DNA of 64,000 nt from Moraxellaceae bacterium AER2_44_116 (GCA_006546595.1 VIAD01000016.1:5196-69195); one strand, 5' to 3'; shown: positions 1 through 7,817, counted from the stretch's first letter. Notes: generated from the sequence alone by a model not told the origin. Made by a program: numbers and translations.

Positions 1-503
1 ACGTCAATATGTTGAGTTTTCATGACGATGCTAGAGCCGCCATGTTAGCCTACCCTTGGCCGGGTAATGTCCGTGAATTGGAAAACGCCATTGAACGCGC
101 CGTGATTTTGGCCGAACATCCTGAAATCACGCCCGATTTATTAGCCATTGATTTAGACATTCCCACACTCACCAAACAAGCTGAAAATGAGTCCATCGCT
201 GTTCCTCGACCAACACCATCAATAGCAGTAGCAGTAGCAGAGCCAAAACCAACGGTAATTGCCCCGACACTCATTGAAAATAGCATTGCTTTTGATGAAA
301 CCATTCGTAAAGCACCCCCAGAGTTTGATTTTTTGAGTTTTGTTTTATCCTTACAAGACAAGCTATCAGAAACTGAATTAGCAAAACGACTGGGTATTAG
401 TCGCAAGTCCTTATGGGAGCGTCGGCAGAAACTGGGTATTCCACGACGAATGCCGCAAAATAAAACGGAAAGCCCTGATAATCCCGACACATCTAATCAT
501 TAA
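1..503 (+). CDS. cbrB: Sigma-54-dependent response regulator, C-terminal part (CbrB-like)
   Basis: Partial gene: the reading frame is open from the left edge. It shows the end of an AAA+ sigma-54 activator domain (motif YPWPGNVRELENAIERAVI, seen in NtrC-family proteins), a low-complexity Pro/Ala/Val linker, and a C-terminal Fis-type helix-turn-helix (ELAKRLGISRKSLWERRQKL). Such proteins open sigma-54 promoter complexes from upstream sites. The CbrB assignment rests on context: in Pseudomonas cbrB lies just before the crcZ sRNA and pcnB, and here the same order follows, with a perfect -24/-12 promoter and an A-rich RNA. The receiver domain and GAFTGA loop lie outside the window, so another NtrC-family member cannot be excluded from the protein alone. 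Confidence 0.8.
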   Translation, partial: VNMLSFHDDARAAMLAYPWPGNVRELENAIERAVILAEHPEITPDLLAIDLDIPTLTKQAENESIAVPRPTPSIAVAVAEPKPTVIAPTLIENSIAFDETIRKAPPEFDFLSFVLSLQDKLSETELAKRLGISRKSLWERRQKLGIPRRMPQNKTESPDNPDTSNH

Positions 504-554
504 GCAGACTCGTCATAGCGAACAATCTTTCGCCCTTTTTTCTGTTGAGGCTTA

Positions 555-625
555 CCCTTCGACTCCGCTCAGGGAGCATTTTTATGTTGTCTGAGCAAAG
601 TCTTGGTGGCTGAGCGGAGTCGAAG
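555..625. repeat. Palindromic intergenic repeat, family A, copy 1
   Basis: Left arm CTTCGACTCCGCTCAG and right arm CTGAGCGGAGTCGAAG are perfect reverse complements, with a loop beginning GGGAGCATTTTT. It lies just after the cbrB-like gene. The same arms recur at eight other intergenic places in the window, which points to a REP/MITE-like dispersed element. It could also form an RNA hairpin. Confidence 0.85.
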
Positions 626-660
626 CACTTTTGATGTACCCACACCACCCAACTCCTTCT

Positions 661-743
661 GTTACTGTGTGTTACCGCACATTAACACACTGTTACTTAC
701 CCCCCACTCTGTTACTTAGACACTGACTAGATGTTACTGTTAC
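661..743 (+). promoter_or_regulatory. Cluster of six GTTAC sites (candidate CbrB enhancer)
   Basis: GTTAC occurs at 661, 671, 692, 711, 733 and 739, all on the plus strand, about 105-185 bases upstream of the -24/-12 promoter at 845. Sigma-54 activators bind upstream of their promoters at such distances, and GTTAC-type half sites are reported for CbrB at Pseudomonas crcZ. Binding here is inferred. Confidence 0.55.
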
Positions 744-844
744 CGCCCCACCATCATCGCTACTTGCACACATTATTTTCCCACAAATAAAACAACTCCT
801 TGTTTATTAAGTAAAATATAGAAATAAAAATAAAAAACATAAAG

Positions 845-861
845 TTGGCACGCTATCTGCA
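845..861 (+). promoter_or_regulatory. Sigma-54 (-24/-12) promoter of the CrcZ-like RNA
   Basis: TTGGCACGctatctGCA has GG at 847-848 and GC at 859-860, exactly ten bases apart, and matches the TGGCAC-N5-TGCA core. Transcription would begin near 871. No good sigma-70 promoter is evident nearby. Confidence 0.85.
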
Positions 862-870
862 TTATATATT

Positions 871-1110
871 ACGTGCAGCAGATAACACTAATAACAGCGC
901 ACAAACAACAATAAGCAACACCGATAACAACAATAAGATCGATGTTACGTGGCGAACAACAATAATAAAGTGTGCCACCAAAAGTAGGAAAAACTGACGA
1001 ATAATAAAAACTCGCGTCAGATGAAGAAAAACAAAAAGAGCGTCACGCCAACAAGAAGAACGAAGAGAAGAAAATCAGTGCAACGCGGGAGCTTCGGCTC
1101 CTGCGCTTCT
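871..1110 (+). ncRNA. crcZ: Predicted CrcZ-like Hfq/Crc-sequestering small RNA
   Basis: Predicted RNA of about 235-240 nt, from the sigma-54 start near 871 to a hairpin at 1084-1105. It is strongly A-rich and carries at least five AANAANAA-type motifs, as in Pseudomonas CrcZ, which titrates Hfq-Crc from target mRNAs. Examples lie at 901-914, 923-937, 955-970, 998-1011, 1023-1037 and 1048-1074. Position between a CbrB-like gene and pcnB matches CrcZ. No convincing coding frame fits: the open frame from 1021 has a low-complexity Lys/Arg start and no ribosome site. It is shorter than the roughly 400-nt P. aeruginosa CrcZ. Ends are inferred. Confidence 0.72.
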
Positions 1111-1115
1111 CTCTC
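1084..1115 (+). terminator. UUCG-capped hairpin ending the CrcZ-like RNA
   Basis: Nine-base-pair stem (1084-1092 with 1097-1105, one G-T pair) closed by a TTCG tetraloop and followed by a pyrimidine run CTTCTCTCTC. It looks like a stable terminator, though the T tract is interrupted by C, so read-through into pcnB is possible. Confidence 0.6.
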
Positions 1116-1215
1116 AACAATCCACTCAATAAAATTCCCGACTTATCCTCAAAAGTTGTTATCATTCACCTATCTTAGGGCTTACGCGACAATTACCCGT
1201 GTAACTCCTGTAATT

Positions 1216-2562
1216 ATGACTCCGCCATCACCAGAGATGTGTTCTCCATCCATGCCATCATCCACATTCACACTTCAAAAATATAAAGCAGCCGACTACG
1301 GCATTCACCCGAATGATGTCAGTGAGGCCGCGCTCGCTACTATCCATGAACTCACCAAAGCAGGTTTTCAAGCCTATGTTGTCGGCGGTGGTGTTCGGGA
1401 CTTACTATTAGGTTTACATCCTAAAGATTTTGATATTGCAACCGATGCCACCCCCGATCAAATTAAACGGGTTTTTGGCCGTGGTTGTCAGATTATTGGA
1501 CGGCGTTTTCAATTAGCGCACGTCTATCACAATCGGCAAATGTTAGAAGTCGCCACCTTTCGCGCGCCGCACGAAGAACATACCGCCCACAGCCAAACCT
1601 CCGCTCATGGCATGATTGTGCGTGATAACATTTGGGGTTCGATCGACCAAGACGCGCTACGCCGTGACTTTTCCATCAACGCGATGTATTACCAGCCAGA
1701 AACAGGGCAAATTTTAGACTTTGCCAACGGCATGAAAGATATCAAGTCGAAAACCTTACGCATGATTGGCGACCCAGCCACGCGCTATCGTGAAGACCCT
1801 GTGCGTATGTTACGCGTCGCTCGCTTTGCCGCCAAACTACAGTTTCGTTTGGATGATGCGACTGAAGCCCCCGTCAAAGACTTAGCCTATTTATTAAAAG
1901 CCATTTCTCATCATCGTTTATACGATGAAAGCCACAAAATGTTTGCTTGTGGTCATTTACAGGCCTTACTTCAACATTTGGGTGAGATGGATTTATTTAG
2001 CGCATTATTTCCTCAAGTCAAAGAAGACGTATTTAATTCGCCTTTAGTCAAATTAGCTGCGAAAAATACCGATGACCGTATTCAACAAGGCAAATCGGTC
2101 AATCCTGCCTTTTTTTATGCGGTTGTCTTATGGGAATGGCAACAACGATTAACCAAATTGGAATTAGATCGAGGTGAAGACATCTTCCCTGCCTATCAAT
2201 CTGCCGGCATTAAAGTCTTAACACTTCAATCACAACAAACTGCGATCCCGCGTTTTGTCGCCCAAACCATTCGCGATATTTGGGACTTACAACCCCGCTT
2301 AGAAAAACCGCGTTCACGTGTCGTGCCCAAGCTGATTATTCAACCCAAATTTCGTGCTGGCTTTGACTTTTTGTTATTACGTGAACTCAGTGGTGACAAT
2401 CGCACTCATGGTATGGGTACGTGGTGGGAACATTATCAGGCCGTCTCGACCGATGAGCAAGAAGTGCTATTAAGACTGTTAGATAAACCTAAAGCCAAGC
2501 CTAAAAGTAACAAACCGAAAAAGCCTAAAGCGGTTGTTGCAAACACGAAAGAAGCCCAGTAG
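1216..2562 (+). CDS. pcnB: Poly(A) polymerase I
   Basis: Adds poly(A) tails to RNA 3' ends and promotes RNA decay. The nucleotidyltransferase motif is plain (VVGGGVRDLLLGLHPKDFDI, with the DxD aspartates), followed by the RNA-binding region and a Lys/Pro-rich tail (KPKAKPKSNKPKKPK), typical of the family. The frame is open from 1021, but the first 65 codons overlap the predicted sRNA and terminator and look non-coding. ATG 1216, 1237 or 1252 are all possible; none has a strong Shine-Dalgarno, and 1216 (448 residues) is chosen. Downstream folK, panB and panC follow in the Pseudomonas order. Read-through from the sigma-54 promoter could couple its expression to the CbrB-like regulator. Confidence 0.93.
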   Translation: MTPPSPEMCSPSMPSSTFTLQKYKAADYGIHPNDVSEAALATIHELTKAGFQAYVVGGGVRDLLLGLHPKDFDIATDATPDQIKRVFGRGCQIIGRRFQLAHVYHNRQMLEVATFRAPHEEHTAHSQTSAHGMIVRDNIWGSIDQDALRRDFSINAMYYQPETGQILDFANGMKDIKSKTLRMIGDPATRYREDPVRMLRVARFAAKLQFRLDDATEAPVKDLAYLLKAISHHRLYDESHKMFACGHLQALLQHLGEMDLFSALFPQVKEDVFNSPLVKLAAKNTDDRIQQGKSVNPAFFYAVVLWEWQQRLTKLELDRGEDIFPAYQSAGIKVLTLQSQQTAIPRFVAQTIRDIWDLQPRLEKPRSRVVPKLIIQPKFRAGFDFLLLRELSGDNRTHGMGTWWEHYQAVSTDEQEVLLRLLDKPKAKPKSNKPKKPKAVVANTKEAQ

Positions 2563-2610
2563 GGGCGAATTCATTCGCCAATCAATAAAGGCGAATAAAT
2601 TCGCCCCTAC
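2559..2610. repeat. Inverted repeat, family C (GTAGGGGCGAAT type)
   Basis: Two 21-base arms (2559-2579 and 2590-2610) with one mismatch around a 10-base loop, wedged between pcnB and folK. It overlaps the last pcnB codons. A shorter relative with the same GGGGC..GCCCC core is at 6573-6597 and a half-site is at 23709-23726. It may form an mRNA hairpin within the operon. Confidence 0.75.
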
Positions 2611-2629
2611 AGAAGTGAATGTTAATGTT

Positions 2630-3145
2630 ATGAGTTATCTCGCCTATTTGGGCTTAGGTGCAAATCTAGGCCAACCACAACAACAACTCAGCTGGGCAGT
2701 ACACCAACTGTCTGCCCTGCCTCAGTGTCAATTAGCGGCTGTTTCCCGTTTATACCGCAGTAAGCCCGCGCTGGGTTCACCCGAAAATCAACCTGACTAC
2801 ACCAATGCCGTTGTTGCTGTGACGACCACGCTCCCTCCTCATCAACTCTTACAACAGCTTCAAGCCTTAGAAAATCAGGCTGGACGAGTCAGAGTCGAAC
2901 GTTGGGGCGCACGGGTATTAGATTTAGATATATTGCTATATGCCCAAGACATCATCAAAACGGCTGATTTAATCATTCCTCACCTTGAGTTATGTCATCG
3001 TTCCTTTGTCGTTTTACCTTTATTGGACATTTGTCCAACCTTAGCTTTGCCAAACGGCACAAAAATCGCTAGCCTAGCGACCGCCACAGTCTCTGATGAC
3101 ATTCACGTCACTGCCGACAATACATGGTGGCATTCATTCGACTAA
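2630..3145 (+). CDS. folK: 2-amino-4-hydroxy-6-hydroxymethyldihydropteridine pyrophosphokinase
   Basis: Transfers pyrophosphate from ATP to hydroxymethyl-dihydropterin in folate synthesis. The 171-residue length fits the family. It has the N-terminal YLGLGANLG motif, the central ENQAGRVR/ERWGARVLDLDIL signature with the metal-binding DLD, and the PH-(x)n-RSFVLLPL-like region (PHLELCHRSFVVLPLLD). The ATG at 2630 is preferred because the longer frame from 2534 runs through the inverted repeat and has no family-like residues; AGAAGTG lies upstream of 2630. It is followed by panB after 13 bases, so pcnB-folK-panB-panC is probably one transcript, linking pterin and pantothenate synthesis. Confidence 0.95.
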   Translation: MSYLAYLGLGANLGQPQQQLSWAVHQLSALPQCQLAAVSRLYRSKPALGSPENQPDYTNAVVAVTTTLPPHQLLQQLQALENQAGRVRVERWGARVLDLDILLYAQDIIKTADLIIPHLELCHRSFVVLPLLDICPTLALPNGTKIASLATATVSDDIHVTADNTWWHSFD

Positions 3146-3158
3146 GACGAGGTACATA

Positions 3159-3950
3159 ATGGCTGTTTCGTTAACCACACTACGCGATTGCAAAAAACGT
3201 GGCGAAAAATTCGCAATGATTACCTGTTATGACACTATTTTTGCCCAAACCATGAATACCGCAGGGGTGGAATGCCTATTGGTTGGCGACTCGTTAGGCA
3301 TGGTGTTACAAGGCCATAGCTCTACACTACCCGTCACCATGCACGATATGATTTATCACACCCAATGTGTGGCTCGTGGTAATAGCAATGCCTTTTTATT
3401 GGCAGATATGCCATTTATGTCGTATGCCACTGTGAACGATGCCCTCAATAATGCCGCCGCATTAATGCGTGTTGGCGCACATGCCGTCAAATTGGAAGGC
3501 GGTGCATGGCTTGCGGAAACAGTGCAGCAATTAGTCCGTGGTGGCATTCCAAGCTGTGTCCACATGGGCTTAACACCTCAATCAGTGCACGTCTTTGGTG
3601 GCTATAAAGTACAAGGTAAAACCGCTGATGCCGCCGCACAACTGATTGCCGATGCCAAAGCCTTAGAACAAGCAGGTGCAGCTCTCCTATTGTTAGAGTG
3701 TGTGCCGAGTACGGTTGCCGCACAAGTCACGGCCAGCGTGTCTATTCCTGTGATTGGTATTGGTGCGGGTAAAGACTGCGACGGCCAAGTATTAGTCGTT
3801 CATGACATGCTCGGTTTATCACAAGGTAAACCTGCGCGCTTTGTCAAAAACTTTTTGGCGGGTCAAGACAGCATTCAAGCCGCGTTTTCGGCCTATGTCG
3901 CCGCCGTTAAAAACCAAAGCTATCCCGCTCCTGAACACGGATTTAATTAA
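3159..3950 (+). CDS. panB: 3-methyl-2-oxobutanoate hydroxymethyltransferase
   Basis: First committed step of pantothenate synthesis: transfers a hydroxymethyl group from methylene-tetrahydrofolate to ketoisovalerate, giving ketopantoate. At 263 residues it has the family length. It shows the conserved YD near the N-terminus (ITCYDTIFA), the LVGDSLGM motif with the metal-binding Asp, MPFMSY, VKLEGG and PVIGIGAG. Start at 3159 is set by GAGG about eight bases upstream and by the normal PanB N-terminus. The panC start codon follows its stop after one base, which implies translational coupling. Confidence 0.97.
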   Translation: MAVSLTTLRDCKKRGEKFAMITCYDTIFAQTMNTAGVECLLVGDSLGMVLQGHSSTLPVTMHDMIYHTQCVARGNSNAFLLADMPFMSYATVNDALNNAAALMRVGAHAVKLEGGAWLAETVQQLVRGGIPSCVHMGLTPQSVHVFGGYKVQGKTADAAAQLIADAKALEQAGAALLLLECVPSTVAAQVTASVSIPVIGIGAGKDCDGQVLVVHDMLGLSQGKPARFVKNFLAGQDSIQAAFSAYVAAVKNQSYPAPEHGFN

Positions 3951-3951
3951 T

Positions 3952-4806
3952 ATGCAGATCGTCAATACTATTCAGGCGTTACGCGCGCTGGTTAAAGCCG
4001 CCAAAATGGCAGGAAAAACCGTCGGCTTTGTCCCGACAATGGGCAATTTGCATTTTGGTCATATTCGTTTAGTGCAAACGGCTAAAAGTCAGTGTGATGT
4101 TGTCGTCACCAGTATTTTTGTGAATCCCACCCAGTTTGGCGCGAATGAAGATTTTGGCAGTTATCCACGCACACTAGAAGCGGACTGTACCTTATTAGCA
4201 GATGGCCACTGTGACATCGTTTTTGCACCGTCAGCCCTAGAAATGTACGCCAATGGTACGGGGCAAAGCACAGTCGTAACCGTAGCTGGATTAAGTGAGC
4301 AATTGTGCGGCGAACATCGGGCAGGCCATTTTGCGGGTGTGGCCACGGTGGTTTCTAAACTGTTTAATATCGTCCAACCCGATAGCGCATTTTTTGGCGA
4401 AAAAGACTTTCAACAATTAGCTGTGATTCGACGTTTTACCGAAGAGTTAGCTTTTCCAATTACCATTGTCGGTGTACCCACAGAACGTGCAGCCGATGGT
4501 TTGGCGTTAAGTTCGCGTAATGGCTATTTAACCGCCGAAGAGCGTGCTCAAGCACCTGCTATTTATCAAATATTATCGCAATTACGCCAAGCGGTTTTGA
4601 ATGGTCAGCGTGAATATACTATGCTGTGTGATGCGACGGTTTTGCACTTGCAAAAGCTGGGTTTTGATCCTGACTATGTGGCTATTATGCGTAGTCACGA
4701 CTTACAGCCTGCCACTACCACTGACCAACAATTAGTGATACTGGTGGCTGCCAAACTCGGCAAAACCCGATTAATTGACAATATTACGGTTAATTTAGCC
4801 ATCTAA
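3952..4806 (+). CDS. panC: Pantothenate synthetase
   Basis: Joins pantoate and beta-alanine using ATP through a pantoyl-adenylate. The 284-residue product has the nucleotidyltransferase HIGH-type motif (PTMGNLHFGH), a FVNPTQFG pantoate-binding segment, FFGEKDFQQL and LALSSRNGYL. The start at 3952 gives the normal PanC N-terminus (MQIVNTIQALR); the longer frame from 3802 overlaps panB and is artefactual. It is tightly coupled to panB; panD follows 136 bases later. Confidence 0.97.
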   Translation: MQIVNTIQALRALVKAAKMAGKTVGFVPTMGNLHFGHIRLVQTAKSQCDVVVTSIFVNPTQFGANEDFGSYPRTLEADCTLLADGHCDIVFAPSALEMYANGTGQSTVVTVAGLSEQLCGEHRAGHFAGVATVVSKLFNIVQPDSAFFGEKDFQQLAVIRRFTEELAFPITIVGVPTERAADGLALSSRNGYLTAEERAQAPAIYQILSQLRQAVLNGQREYTMLCDATVLHLQKLGFDPDYVAIMRSHDLQPATTTDQQLVILVAAKLGKTRLIDNITVNLAI

Positions 4807-4942
4807 CGCCTAAAACGTGGACAAACATCCCGTTTTTATTGTTAGAATTGATTGATTGCGGGCGAATATTGCGGCAAAATGACCCGCTTTTTTCGCCTAG
4901 TTCCACACCGCCCAGCGATACCCCCCAACGGAGGCAGCCGCC

Positions 4943-5323
4943 ATGCAATGCACCATGCTCAAAGCCAAACTTCACCGTGCTGTTGTTACCCACGCGGAAG
5001 TAGATTATGAAGGCTCTTGCGCCATCGACGGCAATTTACTCGATTTATCGGGTATTTTAGAGTACGAACAAATTCAAATTTATAACGTCACCAATGGTGA
5101 GCGTTTTACCACTTATGCGATTCGCGCCGAAGCTGGCTCGCAAATGATTTCTGTTAACGGTGCGGCGGCTCATAAAGCGCAACCCGGTGACAAAGTGATT
5201 ATTTGTGCTTATGCGGATTATACTTCAGCCGAATTGATGAATTTCAAACCTCGTCTTATCTATTGCAATCCTGACAATACCGTTAGCCATAGTGCTAATG
5301 CGATTCCTGTGCAAGTAGCTTAG
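4943..5323 (+). CDS. panD: Aspartate 1-decarboxylase
   Basis: Pyruvoyl-dependent enzyme that makes beta-alanine from aspartate for PanC. The 126-residue proenzyme carries the YEGSCAID sequence, where self-cleavage between Gly and Ser forms the pyruvoyl group. The N-terminus (MLKAKLHRAVVTHAEVD) matches the family, and GGAGG lies about 12 bases before the ATG. It completes pantothenate synthesis with panB and panC and is closed by a strong terminator. Confidence 0.97.
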   Translation: MQCTMLKAKLHRAVVTHAEVDYEGSCAIDGNLLDLSGILEYEQIQIYNVTNGERFTTYAIRAEAGSQMISVNGAAAHKAQPGDKVIICAYADYTSAELMNFKPRLIYCNPDNTVSHSANAIPVQVA

Positions 5324-5342
5324 TTTGCTAGCTTATCAATAA

Positions 5343-5371
5343 AAAAACGGCGTTTAATCACGCCGTTTTTT
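5343..5371 (+). terminator. Rho-independent terminator after panD
   Basis: Ten-base stem AAAAACGGCG/CGCCGTTTTT with an eight-base loop and a T run on the plus strand; the matching A run also makes it usable from the minus strand. Confidence 0.85.
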
Positions 5372-5427
5372 ACCAAGCACTCTGAGTATTTAATAACGCC
5401 CAATATCTCCAAACTCCTTATAAAAAA

Positions 5428-5868
5428 CTACCCTGCTTTAAGGTTCATCGTAATACGCGCACTAAACACTTTCACGTTGTTGGTATCAAAAATTTCGACA
5501 GGCACAATAATATCCCCTTGCACAGTCCAGTCTAATTGGCTGCCATCTGCCACGGCACGTAAATCCGTTTTCGCTTTGGCTAAATATTCCACCGACATGG
5601 CTTTTGGAATCCAGCGATAGCCTTCAGGAATAGACACATCCGTCATCGTTCCAGCAACTAATTCTGCCGCATTACACATAGCAATGGCATGAACAGTGCC
5701 TAAATGATTGGTAATTTCTCGGCGAAACTTAACGTCTACTTCGCAGTAACTCGGTTTTAACGCGCTAAACTCGGGTGCGATGGTGCTAAAATATGGAGCA
5801 ACCTGACACACCATTTGGCTAAACTGGGCATTACCAACATTATTGTATAAGGCTAAAAACTGACTCAT
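5428..5868 (-). CDS. DUF4442-type hotdog-fold protein (possible thioesterase)
   Basis: A 146-residue protein resembling DUF4442/PaaI-like hotdog thioesterases: the central HLGTVHAIAMCNAAELVAG fits the hotdog helix and the following strand. Substrate unknown; acyl-CoA or acyl-carrier ester is an inference from the fold. Start ATG 5868 has GGAGAG seven bases upstream; the extra 18 residues of the longer frame cover the regulatory gap. It is transcribed divergently from a TetR-family gene only 96 bases away, which suggests it is that regulator's target. Confidence 0.7.
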   Translation of the reverse strand: MSQFLALYNNVGNAQFSQMVCQVAPYFSTIAPEFSALKPSYCEVDVKFRREITNHLGTVHAIAMCNAAELVAGTMTDVSIPEGYRWIPKAMSVEYLAKAKTDLRAVADGSQLDWTVQGDIIVPVEIFDTNNVKVFSARITMNLKAG

Positions 5869-5926
5869 GGTTATCTCTCCAACAGGTTTTATCAATAAAA
5901 CAATTGGCCAAACACGCGCCAATAAA

Positions 5927-5960
5927 CTAGAATATTACTCTAGAACATTATTCTGGAATT
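5927..5960. promoter_or_regulatory. Direct-repeat operator between the hotdog gene and tetR
   Basis: Three head-to-tail 13-base units start at 5927 (CTAGAATATTACT), 5940 (CTAGAACATTATT) and 5953 (CTGGAATTAAC). They also form an imperfect palindrome AGAATATT...ATTATTCT at 5929-5954. The position immediately before the tetR start codon suits autorepression. Confidence 0.5.
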
Positions 5961-5964
5961 AACA

Positions 5965-6552
5965 ATGGCTATTGCAGAAAAAAATCAACGTAAACGCGAA
6001 ATACTCGAAGCGGCCTTAACGTGCTTTAGTGAGTCTGGCATTGAAAGTACAACGATTGATCACATTCGGGCGAAATCGGGCGCAAGCGTAGGTAGTATTT
6101 ATCATCACTTTAGCAATAAAGAAGGCGTCGCCACCGCACTGTATATTGGCGCATTAGAAGATCACGCCAATCAGCAATTTGCGTTACTAGAACAGGCTAA
6201 TTCGGCGGAGCAATGTATTAAATCACTGGTTTATGCCTATGTGGACTGGGTGACAGCTAACCCTGAATTGGCTTTATTTATGCAACAAGCACGCGGTTAT
6301 GTGTTGAATGGAACACATGCAGAAGCGTTAATTAGCCGTAATCGCGAACGCTTAGGGCAGTTATTACCCTATTTGCAACGCCATCATGAAAATGGCTCAT
6401 TACGCTTATTTCCCAAAGAACTGTATAACTCCTTAGTGTTAGGTGCAACTAAGGATTATTGCCGAATTTGGTTGTCTGGACGCGCCAAAACATCACCGAT
6501 GGAGTATCGAGAAATGTTAGCAGATGCAGCATGGCGGACGGTGGCGATCTAA
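5965..6552 (+). CDS. TetR/AcrR-family transcriptional regulator
   Basis: 195 residues. The N-terminal TetR DNA-binding domain is clear (REILEAALTCFSESG, then TTIDHIRAKSGASVGSIYHH with FSNKEGV). The C-terminal ligand domain (about 75-195) is not assignable to a ligand; its later part (CRIWLSGR) resembles regulators of fatty-acid or efflux genes only loosely. It lies divergent to the DUF4442 gene with a repeat-rich operator between, so it probably represses itself and that gene. No canonical Shine-Dalgarno is visible before ATG 5965, and the putative operator touches the start codon. Confidence 0.88.
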   Translation: MAIAEKNQRKREILEAALTCFSESGIESTTIDHIRAKSGASVGSIYHHFSNKEGVATALYIGALEDHANQQFALLEQANSAEQCIKSLVYAYVDWVTANPELALFMQQARGYVLNGTHAEALISRNRERLGQLLPYLQRHHENGSLRLFPKELYNSLVLGATKDYCRIWLSGRAKTSPMEYREMLADAAWRTVAI

Positions 6553-6572
6553 TCAAACCATCCTAACATCAA

Positions 6573-6597
6573 TAGGGGCAAAAGAATTTTTGCCCCT
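6573..6597. terminator. Hairpin between convergent tetR and nadM (family C core)
   Basis: Eleven-base perfect stem TAGGGGCAAAA/TTTTGCCCCTA with a three-base loop, lying between two convergent genes. It may act as a bidirectional terminator. The GGGGC core resembles the repeat at 2559-2610. Confidence 0.6.
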
Positions 6598-6606
6598 ACC
6601 AAGAAT

Positions 6607-7626
6607 CTAATACATTCCCGTCATCGCCCGAATAATATGAAAATGGTCTTCAAACAACCGTTCAGGCTGTAGTGCCGATAACGGCAACCAAAAGGCACTT
6701 TTCGCGTCATCGCCGCCCTTCACTTTTGGCAAACTGGTATCGGGCTTTAAGTCAAACATAAACGCATGCGTAATAGTACGGCCACGCGCTGAACGATACG
6801 GGTCATCAAAAACGCGTTGACCTCTTAACGAGCCATGCAACACAGGCTCAGGCACTTTTAAGCGCGTTTCTTCACGTAATTCACGAATACAGGCATTTAT
6901 TAAGGTTTCGCCTTGGTCAACAAAGCCACCCGGTAAAGCAAATAAGCCCTTACCCGGTCTTGCTTTACGCTCGACTAATAAAATATGCCCAGACTGCACT
7001 ACTACCGCATCTACCGTAACAAACGTCGGGGTATACGGAGCAACATCCCATGCTTGTTTATATTGTTGAATGAAACGTGCTTCTTCACCTAAAGAGTGAT
7101 AAATATCTTGAGCTTGAAATGTTTGTAAAAAATTTACCGTACCTTGCGGCAAAAGATCTTGGGCAGGCATTTGCCCTAACAAATAAGCTTCGCGTAACGG
7201 GGTTGCCGATAAAGCATGGTGATTTTCAACATCCACACTTTCCCATTGCGGAAATAAGCGTAAGTAGTACGAGCTTTGGTCTTTTTTATGACCGATTAAA
7301 CCAATACGTGGATTCGCCGTCGCGCTGTGTTTGGACACCACCTCTTGTACTGCTTCTTGAACATTCGTTACCCACACCGCATCGTTATACAAACAATCAT
7401 GCAAGGGCTGACAATGGACACGAGCGGCATCTTCGGGCTTTAAACTGCCCAAAATCATTTCTGTGCGCTCTTCAATACTAAAGGGATTACGGGTATTACG
7501 CGCTTGTTTTGCCGAACCAATTAACACAATCACCTGTGCACTTTGCGCTAAGGCTTGTTGCAAGACACGGGCATGGCCAATATGAAACGGCTGAAAACGA
7601 CCAATAAAAACAAGAAAATCGAACAT
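6607..7626 (-). CDS. nadM: Bifunctional NMN adenylyltransferase / Nudix hydrolase
   Basis: 339 residues in two domains. Residues 1-170 form a NadM-type nucleotidyltransferase with GRFQPFHIGH (HxGH at 15-18) and an ISIERT-like motif (FSIEERTEMI). Residues about 200-335 form a Nudix domain with a full Nudix box (GGFVDQGETL...RELREET). Homologues in Synechocystis and Francisella make NAD from NMN and hydrolyse ADP-ribose or related compounds. AAGGAG lies upstream of the 7626 start. The fusion suggests NAD salvage with removal of ADP-ribose. No other NAD gene is adjacent. Confidence 0.92.
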   Translation of the reverse strand: MFDFLVFIGRFQPFHIGHARVLQQALAQSAQVIVLIGSAKQARNTRNPFSIEERTEMILGSLKPEDAARVHCQPLHDCLYNDAVWVTNVQEAVQEVVSKHSATANPRIGLIGHKKDQSSYYLRLFPQWESVDVENHHALSATPLREAYLLGQMPAQDLLPQGTVNFLQTFQAQDIYHSLGEEARFIQQYKQAWDVAPYTPTFVTVDAVVVQSGHILLVERKARPGKGLFALPGGFVDQGETLINACIRELREETRLKVPEPVLHGSLRGQRVFDDPYRSARGRTITHAFMFDLKPDTSLPKVKGGDDAKSAFWLPLSALQPERLFEDHFHIIRAMTGMY

Positions 7627-7763
7627 AGCAGCAAGCTCCTTGCTGTGGATTAAGAAAAATAGCGTCTATCACTATTATTTTATGGCTTATAGCCACCAAA
7701 CAATCATACAAAGAAAAACTGAAAACGGATAGAAAAAAACACAGCAACGCCATGACATCAAGG

Positions 7764-7813
7764 CTTCGACTCCGCTCAGTCAACAACTAAACGCTCCCTG
7801 AGCAGAGTCGAAG
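7764..7813. repeat. Palindromic intergenic repeat, family A, copy 2
   Basis: Arms CTTCGACTCCGCTCAG and CTGAGCAGAGTCGAAG (one change) between nadM and the next minus-strand gene. The loop is shorter than in copy 1. Confidence 0.8.
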
Positions 7814-7817
7814 GATA

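Noticed and set aside
50..490. Open frame on the minus strand opposite the cbrB-like gene
   Set aside because: Ser/Lys-rich translation with no family pattern, antisense to a clear AAA+/HTH protein end.
2534..2629. Upstream extension of folK
   Set aside because: It reads through the inverted repeat, overlaps pcnB and lacks family residues; a proper start exists at 2630.
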